This document shows, one piece after another, positions 1-5,852 of a stretch of 33,270 bases of DNA (position 1 is the first letter of the stretch; every line of letters starts with the position of its first letter). This stretch comes from DTNV01 sp964388435 (GTDB lineage Archaea > Micrarchaeota > Micrarchaeia > Norongarragalinales > UBA8480): positions 1-33,270 of the forward strand of contig CAYMAH010000046.1 in the NCBI GenBank assembly GCA_964388435.1, in the 5' to 3' direction. The translations under genes were made by a program, and so were the position numbers. Under the pieces are notes generated by a model that was not told where the DNA came from, ran no database searches, and was given only the letters and a program-made list of their open reading frames with translations.

Positions 1-238
1 GAGTGTTTGCAGGGTTTACGGTTTCGACCCGCTTAACTTGGCGTGCGAGGGAAGAATGATAATAGCTTCAGACCCTGGAAAGTCTGAAAGAATCCTGAAA
101 ATTTTGAAAAAGGAAAACAAGAGTGCAAGTATTATAGGAAGGGCGGTTGAGGGTGGTGATGTGATTCTTAGAACCCGTTTTGGAGGAAGGAAAATCTTAA
201 GGCCTTTGGAGGGAGTCATGCTTCCCAGGATTTGCTGA
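1..238 (+). CDS. hypE: HypE, C-terminal end (partial, 5' end outside window)
   Basis: Frame 2 is open from the window edge to TGA at 236-238. It encodes the last 78 or so residues of carbamoyl dehydratase HypE, which dehydrates the thiocarbamate on its own C-terminal cysteine to make the cyanide ligand of [NiFe] hydrogenases. What is seen: a GFDPLNLACEGRM segment at bases 20-58, the FGGRKIL segment, and the terminal residues PRIC. That ending is the family hallmark, because the final Cys is the one carbamoylated by HypF. Related AIR-synthase-fold proteins (SelD, ThiL, PurM) lack it. No other hyp or hydrogenase gene lies in the window, so the hydrogenase cannot be typed. An in-frame TTG at 38 is internal (Leu), not a start. 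Confidence 0.88.
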   Translation, partial: SVCRVYGFDPLNLACEGRMIIASDPGKSERILKILKKENKSASIIGRAVEGGDVILRTRFGGRKILRPLEGVMLPRIC

Positions 239-275
239 TTTAAAGAAAAAGATTTTTAGCCTGTAATAGCATACA

Positions 276-619
276 AGTAAAACTATTGCTAAAGTGATCA
301 AGAGCAAAGAGTTTTCAGAGCGGTTGGCACCGGACTTTTTCTTGAGATTCCGAAGGGTTTTGAAGTTCAAGTCAGGCCTAGAAGCGGGTTGAGCATGAAG
401 AAAATTCTCATTCCGAACAGGCCTGGCGCGATTGATTCTGATTATGAGGGCGAGGTTAGAATAATTTTGTTCAATGCTTGGGATGAGGATTTTAAAATAA
501 TGAAGGGGGAGAGGATAACTCAGCTCGTGTTGGGCGGGGTTTACCCTTTCCACTTTAAAGAATCTGTTTTGAGCGAAACGAAGCGCGGTCACGGCGGTTT
601 TGGAAGCACCGGTCGTTAG
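276..619 (+). pseudogene. dut: dUTPase, N-terminally truncated and frameshifted
   Basis: The main frame (293-619, stop TAG 617-619) encodes most of a trimeric dUTPase, which hydrolyses dUTP to dUMP and PPi. Visible in order: VGTGLFLEIP, the motif RPRSGL (374-391), IDSDYEGEV with the uracil-site Asp/Tyr, GERITQLV, and the C-terminal arm GHGGFGSTG. A stop at 290-292 closes the frame, and no start codon lies between it and the RSGL motif. The preceding residues (VIKSKEFSER, 294-323) look like the dUTPase strand before VGTG but are in frame 3, so a frameshift falls near 323-326. Further upstream frame 3 has stops at 264-269, and the first motif (AGxD, Mg-binding) is absent; hypE ends only 52 bp earlier. 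I call it a non-functional remnant. A functional short form starting at TTG 389 or ATG 395 would lack essential motifs. Confidence 0.8.
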
Positions 620-718
620 TCGTCTAAAAACGCGTGTTTGGTTCTTGCGGTTCTGGTTTGGGTTTATTTTTTTGAATTGTCCTTAAACCGAAAGTTTTTA
701 ATTTTTAATTATTAATTA

Positions 719-899
719 ATGGAGGGTTTTACTACGATATCGGTTAAAAAAGAGCGTTAAGAGAATGCTCGAGAAGGGTAAAAAGGGTAAGGATTGGAGC
801 GAGTTTCTGTATGATTTTTATTCGGAAAGGCCGAGAAACGCTGAAAGTAAAGCGTTTACCGAGTTGAGAAGAGTTTTAAGTTTTGTGGTTACTTGTTGA
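719..899 (+). pseudogene. VapB-like antitoxin remnant (frameshifted)
   Basis: ATG at 719 opens a frame (MEGFTTISVKK...) that stops at 758-760. From 753 the adjacent frame continues the same protein to TGA 897-899, through segments such as SVKRMLEKGKKGKDWSEFLY and AESKAFTELRRVLS. Read together, the two frames match the shape of archaeal ribbon-helix-helix antitoxins of VapB type: a TTISV strand, a charged helix, a WSEFL segment and a C-terminal FxxLRRxLS segment. One extra base near 750-753 explains the break. No PIN-domain toxin (VapC) follows, so this is half of a decayed toxin-antitoxin pair. The family match is from memory of such antitoxins; the frame continuity is directly visible. Confidence 0.6.
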
Positions 900-909
900 T
901 TTTGTTTAA

Positions 910-1080
910 TTACTCGTTAAGTTTTTTCTTTATCATCATTGAAACTCTTCCCGGCCTTCCATTTCCAATGACGTGTGAATCCACTTTTATGACGGGAGTC
1001 GACTGTCTTGTAGAGCTGGTGATGAAAGCCTCGTTAAGCCGAACGTAGACTCTCTTACCAGTCCTTGAATTTTTTTTTAA
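910..1080 (-). pseudogene. Class IV PLP aminotransferase, C-terminal remnant
   Basis: On the minus strand a stretch ending at TAA (910-912) reads KRVYVRLNEAFITSSTRQ, then TPVIKVDSHVIGNGRPGRV. This fits the C-terminal region of class IV aminotransferases (branched-chain IlvE, D-amino-acid transaminase, PabC), where an EAFxTSTxxxVxPV segment and a hydrophobic Asp-x-x-x-IGxGxPG turn are conserved. The frame stays open to about 1128, but the sequence there is low-complexity A/T and there is no start codon except two Met codons near the end. The N-terminal PLP lysine region is absent. It is therefore about 50 residues of a lost gene. Which class IV enzyme it was cannot be decided. Confidence 0.6.
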
Positions 1081-1128
1081 TTTTATGCTGTTTGAGTATT
1101 TTATTTTTATTGTTAAATTTTTATAATT

Positions 1129-1200
1129 TTACAAAAAAACATAAAATCATTATTTTGTAAATTTTTTTTTAAAAAAACCATTGTTTTGTATTTTTCAGAT
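1129..1200. repeat. A/T-rich spacer with a degenerate direct repeat
   Basis: CATTATTTTGTA (1148-1159) recurs as CATTGTTTTGTA (1179-1190), 31 bp apart, inside almost pure A/T sequence between the aminotransferase and transposase remnants. It may belong to the end of the decayed insertion sequence. No coding signal is seen. Confidence 0.3.
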
Positions 1201-1206
1201 ATATAT

Positions 1207-1398
1207 TTACTTATAACCCATTAAAGTTATGGAAAAGGACGTCAATAGAACGGGTTGTCTTTGTATACTTTTCATTGCGGATATGGTGATGTCTTTCAAT
1301 TCTGCTTTTTATTTTTCCTGATGAGATTTCAGTTTGTTGATTTTGAAATAATTCCATGCCTTCTTGTCGGGGTTAAGTTCTGGGGAAGGGGGCGTGTT
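1207..1398 (-). mobile_element. IS630-type transposase remnant (C-terminal end)
   Basis: On the minus strand, 1398 to 1309 encodes PPSPELNPDKKAWNYFK and a further twelve residues before a stop. The adjacent frame (1305 to 1207) continues as AELKDITISAMKSIQRQP. Together these resemble the end of the IS630/Tc1-mariner DDE domain: P-x-x-(S)PELNPIExxWxxLK, followed by a helix with a KxIQRxP segment. The catalytic Glu expected in NPIE is replaced (NPDK), and the frame is broken between the two pieces, so the element is dead. The upstream catalytic region is missing and no terminal inverted repeats can be assigned. Confidence 0.6.
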
Positions 1399-1411
1399 AC
1401 TTTTAATAATG

Positions 1412-1445
1412 TGTTATTAATTATCTTTTGATAATTAATGTAACA
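1412..1445. promoter_or_regulatory. Inverted repeat upstream of abiEi, candidate operator
   Basis: TTAATTATC (1417-1425) and GATAATTAA (1430-1438) are perfect inverted copies around a TTTT loop. Outside them TGTTA (1412-1416) and TAACA (1441-1445) extend the symmetry with a two-base offset. The element ends six bases before the TATA-like box of abiEi. AbiEi proteins of known systems bind inverted repeats in their own promoter and repress it. That this repeat is such an operator is inference. Confidence 0.5.
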
Positions 1446-1450
1446 TATGC

Positions 1451-1458
1451 TTTTAAAA
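1451..1458 (+). promoter_or_regulatory. TATA box of the abiE operon
   Basis: TTTTAAAA lies 24-31 bp before the abiEi ATG at 1482. That is the spacing expected if transcription starts at or next to the start codon (leaderless mRNA). No ribosome binding site precedes that ATG, which agrees. Confidence 0.45.
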
Positions 1459-1481
1459 AGTTTTGCGTCGTAGTATAGGCT

Positions 1482-2108
1482 ATGCAGACCGGCGAGTTTT
1501 TAAGGTTTTTAAAAGACTCTAATATTACGGTGTTTTCGTTAGAGGACGCGGTAAAAGTGTTGCGTTGCAAAAGGGCGTACGCCGGGCTTTTTCTACACCG
1601 GTGTTCTAAAAAAAAGTTAATAGGTCGCGTGGAAAGGGGTTTGTACTATTTAACGGAAAGATTTAACGAGTACGAAATCGCATCGCGCGTTTTGAACCCC
1701 TCGTACGTAAGCATGGTGAGCGCTCTGGCATACTACGGGCTGACCACTCAAATACCCAGGGTGGTTTACGTGGTTTCTACTAAAAGACACAGGCCGCTTA
1801 AAAACGTTGCTGGTTTTGATTTTGTTTTTAAGAGAATTAAAAGGGAAGCGTTTTTCGGTTTTCATAAAGAGTCTGACGGTAACGTGTTTATCGCTGACGC
1901 AGAGAAAGCAATAGTGGATATTTTCTATTTTAATGACGTTAATGATCTTGACGAGTCCGCGCTTGAAAAACCATCCCGGATTGATATCAACAAACTTGTT
2001 TCTTACGCTAAAAAAACTGGTAAGAAGTCCGTGGTGTTAGGTGTTGTTAAACTGTTGAAAGAAAGCGGTTATATCAAACAAGCTAAAAAACTAGCCGGGT
2101 TTTTTTAA
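1482..2108 (+). CDS. abiEi: AbiEi-type antitoxin / transcriptional repressor
   Basis: 208 residues. AbiEi is the antitoxin and autorepressor of type IV AbiE toxin-antitoxin systems. What is seen: an N-terminal winged-helix part (about 1-65) ending in RVERGLYYLTE, then the antitoxin core SYVSMVSALAYYGLTTQIP (about 75-95) followed by VVYVVSTKRHR, the usual order of the family. The C-terminal third holds ADAEKAIVDIFYF, corresponding to the conserved EKAIvD segment. It is 21 bp upstream of the toxin gene in the same orientation, matching the antitoxin-first order. A TATA box and an inverted repeat lie in front. Codon choice (ACG, TAC, GTA and CGC triplets) differs from the GTT/TTG/AGG-rich core genes nearby, which suggests acquisition. 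Family assignment is firm; activity is inferred. Confidence 0.85.
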   Translation: MQTGEFLRFLKDSNITVFSLEDAVKVLRCKRAYAGLFLHRCSKKKLIGRVERGLYYLTERFNEYEIASRVLNPSYVSMVSALAYYGLTTQIPRVVYVVSTKRHRPLKNVAGFDFVFKRIKREAFFGFHKESDGNVFIADAEKAIVDIFYFNDVNDLDESALEKPSRIDINKLVSYAKKTGKKSVVLGVVKLLKESGYIKQAKKLAGFF

Positions 2109-2112
2109 AACA

Positions 2113-2120
2113 AAGGTGAT
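2113..2120 (+). promoter_or_regulatory. Ribosome binding site of abiEii
   Basis: AAGGTGAT lies nine bases before ATG 2130 and is an excellent match to the archaeal Shine-Dalgarno sequence. It fixes the toxin start and shows translation from an operon mRNA, unlike leaderless abiEi. Confidence 0.6.
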
Positions 2121-2129
2121 GGCATTAAA

Positions 2130-2894
2130 ATGATTGAAAAGGAAGAACTTTTAAAAACAAACGTTTACAAGCACCCGTTTCAAAAGGAAAAAGACTACAT
2201 TCAGGAAATGTTTTTAATGGAAATTTTCAATTCGACCGGAGGGCTGGTTTTCAAAGGAGGCACCGCGCTATCTAAATTCTACGGTTCTGTAAGATTTTCA
2301 GACGACTTAGATTTTTCAATAATTCAACCTGGTCAGACCGAAAAGCTAGATGAACTTATAATCAAGCTTTCCAAAAACAACCCGCTTAAAATAATGAGAA
2401 GAAAAAACAACACACGAATACTATCGTTTGAGCTGAGCATAAGGGGGCCACTGTTCGAGATGCTCAACAAGTATCAGTACTTAAAAATCGAAGTGGACAA
2501 AAATTCTTCAGTCACAAGTCAAACCAATATTTTTCACAGAAACCCGGCGTACGAAGACCTAAAGCCATACGTTGCAGTGGTAATGAACGAAAAAGAAATC
2601 CTATCCGAAAAAACAGTCGCACTACTCTTCAGACACAACCTAAAAGCAAGAGACTTATACGACATTCACTTTCTGATAAAAAAAGGCGTTAAAATCAACG
2701 TTGCAATGACAGACAAAAAAATGAAAGAACATGGTCGCGCCTTCACCAAAGACCAATTCCTAAAAAGAATAAAAAACCTGAAAAACGTGTGGAACAAAGA
2801 ACTATCTAGAATACTACCTGAAAAAAACTTCATAACATATAACAACGCTGAAAAAATAGTCACAAAACACTTCCAAGACGCTGGTTTTATATAA
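2130..2894 (+). CDS. abiEii: AbiEii-type nucleotidyltransferase toxin
   Basis: 254 residues. The AbiEii/MenT family are DNA polymerase-beta-fold nucleotidyltransferases that stop growth; characterised MenT members add nucleotides to tRNA 3' ends. Seen here: FKGGTALSKFYGSVRFSDDL (41-60) continuing into DF, which joins the GG[ST]xL motif and the metal-binding SxDLDF motif, and later EKTVALLFRHNLKARDLYDI, the conserved K-x-x-AL-x-x-R plus RDLYD motif. All catalytic landmarks are present, so the toxin looks intact. The C-terminal third is Lys/Asn rich. Its coding strand is A/C rich, whereas most genes here are T/G rich on the plus strand, supporting recent transfer. The role (phage defence, plasmid-type addiction) is inference. 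Confidence 0.87.
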   Translation: MIEKEELLKTNVYKHPFQKEKDYIQEMFLMEIFNSTGGLVFKGGTALSKFYGSVRFSDDLDFSIIQPGQTEKLDELIIKLSKNNPLKIMRRKNNTRILSFELSIRGPLFEMLNKYQYLKIEVDKNSSVTSQTNIFHRNPAYEDLKPYVAVVMNEKEILSEKTVALLFRHNLKARDLYDIHFLIKKGVKINVAMTDKKMKEHGRAFTKDQFLKRIKNLKNVWNKELSRILPEKNFITYNNAEKIVTKHFQDAGFI

Positions 2895-2914
2895 AAAAAA
2901 TTGAACAAAAGCAA

Positions 2915-3106
2915 ATGCAATCAAAAATGGATCAAATTTTTAAAGAGGTGGTTGCTAATATTACTGTTACTAATGATAATATTAATACACCTAGAGAGAC
3001 TATTGAGTTTTGCATAACATTAGGCGCAAATACTATTAGAGTGCCGAAATATTTCCTTATCTTTTTTCATTTGTTCTTGCCCACTCTTTTTGATTCTGTT
3101 AGGTAA
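2915..3106 (+). CDS. Hypothetical short protein
   Basis: 63 codons starting at ATG 2915, or ATG 2927 as an alternative. The first 43 residues (for example DQIFKEVVANITVTND and IEFCITLGANTIRVPKYF) have a protein-like composition and host-like codons. The last 20 residues are Phe/Leu rich and look like non-coding T-rich DNA read through, so the gene may be truncated. I recognise no family. No clear ribosome binding site is visible. It sits between abiEii and aIF5B; it could be a remnant or a chance ORF. Confidence 0.28.
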   Translation: MQSKMDQIFKEVVANITVTNDNINTPRETIEFCITLGANTIRVPKYFLIFFHLFLPTLFDSVR

Positions 3107-3218
3107 TAATAAGTCCTGCCGTTTATTACTTTTTTTCAATGTAAGTCCCGTTAAGGTTATTGGTTTAAAAATAAAATATTATGAGTTGCGAAATAGGGTA
3201 GCGAAAACTCTGGCAATG

Positions 3219-3226
3219 TTTAAATT
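3219..3226 (+). promoter_or_regulatory. TATA-like box before aIF5B
   Basis: TTTAAATT lies 30-37 bp upstream of ATG 3256, compatible with a leaderless or very short-leader transcript. A second A/T stretch (3238-3247) is too close to the start to be a TATA box. Confidence 0.35.
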
Positions 3227-3255
3227 CTTTCTTAATCCTTTAAATATCGATTAAC

Positions 3256-4950
3256 ATGTTGAGGCAGGTTTTAAGCGTTGTTTTGGGGCACGTGGACGCT
3301 GGAAAGACGAGTTTTCTTGACCGGGTCAGGAAAACCCAGGTTCAAAAGTCAGAGGCTGGAGGTATTTCGCAGAAGATTTTTGCCAGTGTTGTTACGATTA
3401 AAACGATAAAGGCTGTTTGCGGTGAGCTTGTGGCGCCTTTCAATCTTTCAATTCCGGGTATCGTTTTTATTGACACGCCTGGACATGAGGTTTTCTCCAG
3501 TTTAAGAAGGCGCGGCGGTAGTGTCGCTGATATCGCGGTGGTTATGGTTGATGTTAACAGGGGTTTGGAGGCTCAGACTAAGGAGAGCATTAATATTTTG
3601 AAGGAGTATAAAGTTCCTTTTATTGTTGCTTTGAATAAAATCGACAATATTGCAGGGTGGGTTTCAAGGGATTTGTGTTTTTCTGATAATTTGAAGGTTC
3701 AGAATCAGAATGCCGTGAATGAACTGGATTTGAAGCTTTACAAGGTGGTTGAAGAGCTTTACTTGATGGGGTTTGAGTCCGAGCGTTTTGATAGGCTTTC
3801 TGATTTTTCAAAGCAGGTTGCTATTATTCCCTGCAGCGTCAGAACCGGGGAAGGGGTGCAGGAGGTTTTGGCTTTTTTGAGCGGTTTGGCCCAGAAGTTT
3901 TTGAGTTCTAAGATTGAGCTTCACTTGGTAGAAGGAAAGGGAAGCGTCATTGAAGTTGAAAGCAGGGTTGGAGTTGGGGGAGTGATGAATTTGATTCTTT
4001 ATGACGGGGTTTTGAGGGTGGGGGACGAGGTTTTGTTTTTTACTTTGGAGGGAGTGGTTAAGTCTAAGGTTAAAAGTTTGATTGAGCAGGAGGAAGTAGG
4101 GGAGAATAGGGTGGCGGAAGCGGTTGCAGCGTGCGGGGTGAGCGTTTTTTGCGATTTTGCCGATAAGGCGGTTCCAGGCTCGCCTGTTTTTGTTGTAAAG
4201 GATAATGAGGAGGAGTTGAGAGAGAAGATAAAAGAGGAGGTGGAGGGGATTATTATTGAAACCAATAAGGAGGGTTCGATTGTCAAGGCTGATGCTCTTG
4301 GCAGTCTCGAAGCCATCAGCTTAATGTTTAAGAAAAATGGGATTGAAATAAGAAAAGCAGAAATTGGAAGTGTTACTAAAAGGGATGTCAGCGAGTCTTT
4401 TCTAATGAAAAGCAAGGTCAAATATTCGGCTGTTTTTGCTTTTAACGTTTCTGTGAACGAGGATGCTTTGATTGAGGCTAAAAGTTCTGGTGTTAAGATT
4501 TTTTCAACTGATATTATTTACCAGTTGGTTGATGATTATAAAAGATGGGTGGACGAGGAGAAGCAAAAAGAACGGCAGGGCGCGTTGCAGAAAGTTGTTT
4601 TGCCGGTTAAAATTAAGATTTTGAAGTGTTTCAGAGCTAACAATCCTTGCATTTTGGGGGTTGAGATTTTGGAGGGGGTTTTGAGAAATGGATGCGAGCT
4701 TATGGATTCAAGTTCGAAGGTTATTGGAAGAATAACCGGAGTGCAGAGTGAGAAGAAGAATATTGAAAAGGCCGTGAAAGGGGATCAGGTTGCGGTTTCG
4801 CTGGATGCGTGCACTTTCGGAAGACACGTTTTTGATGATGATATTTTATACTCGGTGATTCCTGAAACCGATTTTACGGTTCTTGATAAGCTCGGCGGGA
4901 GTAAAGAGTTGATTGAAGAGATTAAAAAAATTCAGAAGTATTCGGGTTGA
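3256..4950 (+). CDS. infB: Translation initiation factor aIF5B (IF-2 homologue)
   Basis: 564 residues, the normal length for archaeal aIF5B without an intein. It is the GTPase that promotes ribosomal subunit joining and initiator tRNA placement. GTPase motifs are visible: G1 GHVDAGKT (11-18), G3 DTPGH (73-77), G4 NKID (127-130) and G5 SVRTGEG. The usual His in GHVDHGKT is Ala here; eukaryotic relatives have Thr there, so the site tolerates change. Domain II, the domain III Rossmann part (SIVKADALGSLEAISLMF) and domain IV (KIKILKCFRANNPCILGVEI) follow in the family order. It stands alone instead of following ndk and the L7Ae-S28e-L24e genes, which are at 26 kb here. It ends 5 bp from the convergent Lrp gene. 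Confidence 0.95.
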   Translation: MLRQVLSVVLGHVDAGKTSFLDRVRKTQVQKSEAGGISQKIFASVVTIKTIKAVCGELVAPFNLSIPGIVFIDTPGHEVFSSLRRRGGSVADIAVVMVDVNRGLEAQTKESINILKEYKVPFIVALNKIDNIAGWVSRDLCFSDNLKVQNQNAVNELDLKLYKVVEELYLMGFESERFDRLSDFSKQVAIIPCSVRTGEGVQEVLAFLSGLAQKFLSSKIELHLVEGKGSVIEVESRVGVGGVMNLILYDGVLRVGDEVLFFTLEGVVKSKVKSLIEQEEVGENRVAEAVAACGVSVFCDFADKAVPGSPVFVVKDNEEELREKIKEEVEGIIIETNKEGSIVKADALGSLEAISLMFKKNGIEIRKAEIGSVTKRDVSESFLMKSKVKYSAVFAFNVSVNEDALIEAKSSGVKIFSTDIIYQLVDDYKRWVDEEKQKERQGALQKVVLPVKIKILKCFRANNPCILGVEILEGVLRNGCELMDSSSKVIGRITGVQSEKKNIEKAVKGDQVAVSLDACTFGRHVFDDDILYSVIPETDFTVLDKLGGSKELIEEIKKIQKYSG

Positions 4951-4955
4951 ACTGA

Positions 4956-5507
4956 TCATACCGTTATACAGCGGATTTTTTCTAGTTTTTTTGCCAATTG
5001 GTTGATAGTATTTAAGTGGTTTTGTTCTTTGATGATGCTCTCTTCTTCGTTGTTGATCGTGTATATTTTTCTTTCCTTGACTATTTTTTCCAGTTGCGGG
5101 TGATTTTCGTATAATTTTAGCAAATGATTGTAATAGTCTTCTTGTTTTTCGAATATCTCGTGCATTAATAATTGATAGTTAGTGTTGGGTATTAAAGGAG
5201 TTATGCTTACCGTGCTGTCGAGATTGGATATTTTTTTGAAGGTGTTTATTGTCTCCTCTTTTTTGATTTGGTTTAAATCTAATTCCAGCAGACTTATTAT
5301 TGAGTATTTTAGACCGAGCTTTGAGGTGTTTATTTTTGGTTCGTATCCCTTGATTATGTTGTTTGTTGATATCTTTTTTAGTCGGGCGTGGATTATTTGT
5401 TTGTTTAGGCCGGTTATTTTGGAGATTTTTTGAAGTGATGGAGTAAGTCCCCCTTTATATAGGGCTTGGAGGATTGAAATGTCTTTTTGGTCTATTTTTG
5501 TATTCAT
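4956..5507 (-). CDS. Lrp/AsnC-type transcriptional regulator
   Basis: 183 residues from ATG 5507. A TTG one codon earlier is possible, but GGTGG at 5516-5520 is better placed for the ATG. Residues about 5-60 form the AsnC-type winged helix (DQKDISILQALYKGG..., then LQKISKITGLNKQIIHARLK as the recognition part). The rest contains a RAM-like alpha-beta half (LGLKYSIISLLELDL, STVSITPLIPNTNYQLLMHE) followed by a helical tail of about 50 residues that is longer than in classical Lrp. Target genes are unknown. Its promoter region carries a 13-bp direct repeat, so autoregulation is plausible. A TATA-like box GTTTAAATA (5552-5560, read on the minus strand) lies about 45-53 bp before the start. Confidence 0.75.
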   Translation of the reverse strand: MNTKIDQKDISILQALYKGGLTPSLQKISKITGLNKQIIHARLKKISTNNIIKGYEPKINTSKLGLKYSIISLLELDLNQIKKEETINTFKKISNLDSTVSITPLIPNTNYQLLMHEIFEKQEDYYNHLLKLYENHPQLEKIVKERKIYTINNEEESIIKEQNHLNTINQLAKKLEKIRCITV

Positions 5508-5534
5508 CAAAAACCACCTTTTATTTTTCGCTAA

Positions 5535-5607
5535 TTGTCGTATTTTTATGAGTATTTAAACTTTTCTATCATAAACTTATTGTTTATTCGTGATTTGTCG
5601 TATTTTT
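5535..5607. promoter_or_regulatory. Direct repeat in the lrp promoter region
   Basis: TTGTCGTATTTTT occurs at 5535-5547 and 5595-5607, exactly 60 bp apart. The similarity spreads outwards: TTCG lies before both copies and ATG shortly after both. The first copy lies between the lrp TATA-like box (5552-5560) and the start codon, where a bound repressor would block transcription. I infer a possible binding site for the adjacent Lrp-like protein. There are no ORFs of merit between 5508 and 5721. Confidence 0.4.
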
Positions 5608-5682
5608 TGATGGTTTGGGGTGTTTTTTTAAGTTTTTTTGAATATCTTTCCAGTTTTTTTCCATTATTTTTCAATTTTTTGA

Positions 5683-5716
5683 TAAGAAGGTTTTTTAATT
5701 TTTTAAAACCTTCTTA
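5683..5716. repeat. 12-bp perfect inverted repeat just before tRNA-Val
   Basis: TAAGAAGGTTTT (5683-5694) and AAAACCTTCTTA (5705-5716) are exact inverted copies around a 10-bp A/T spacer, ending six bases before the tRNA. The spacer and right arm also hold the TATA-like TTTTTTAAAA (5699-5708) expected about 15-25 bp before the tRNA 5' end. It could be a regulatory palindrome, a hairpin in a precursor, or part of a transcription stop for the opposite strand. Confidence 0.55.
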
Positions 5717-5721
5717 ACGCG

Positions 5722-5793
5722 GGGCTTGTAGTCGAGTGGTAAGACGCCTCCTTTACACGGAGGAGATCAGGAGTCCGATTCTCCTCAAGCCCA
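5722..5793 (+). tRNA. tRNA-Val (anticodon TAC)
   Basis: Complete cloverleaf with no intron and no encoded CCA. The acceptor arm GGGCTTG (5722-5728) pairs with CAAGCCC (5786-5792), with discriminator A at 5793. The D-arm has GTC/GAC and an AGTGGTAA loop. The anticodon stem CCTCC (5747-5751) pairs with GGAGG (5759-5763) around TTTACAC, giving anticodon TAC for GTA codons. The variable loop is AGATC. The T-stem AGGAG (5769-5773) pairs with CTCCT (5781-5785) around TCCGATT. The T-loop has C where nearly all tRNAs have U55. The 3' CCA would be added by the enzyme at 24608-25888, and the charging enzyme is probably the ValRS at 26966. Confidence 0.95.
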
Positions 5794-5852
5794 TATAACC
5801 AAAACAAACTTTTTAAATAATATTATTTTAAAATATATGTGGTGAAATTGCG

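Noticed and set aside
5535..5717. 60-residue Phe/Leu-rich ORF between lrp and tRNA-Val
   Set aside because: Starts at TTG inside the lrp promoter repeat and consists of translated T-rich spacer; runs into the tRNA palindrome.
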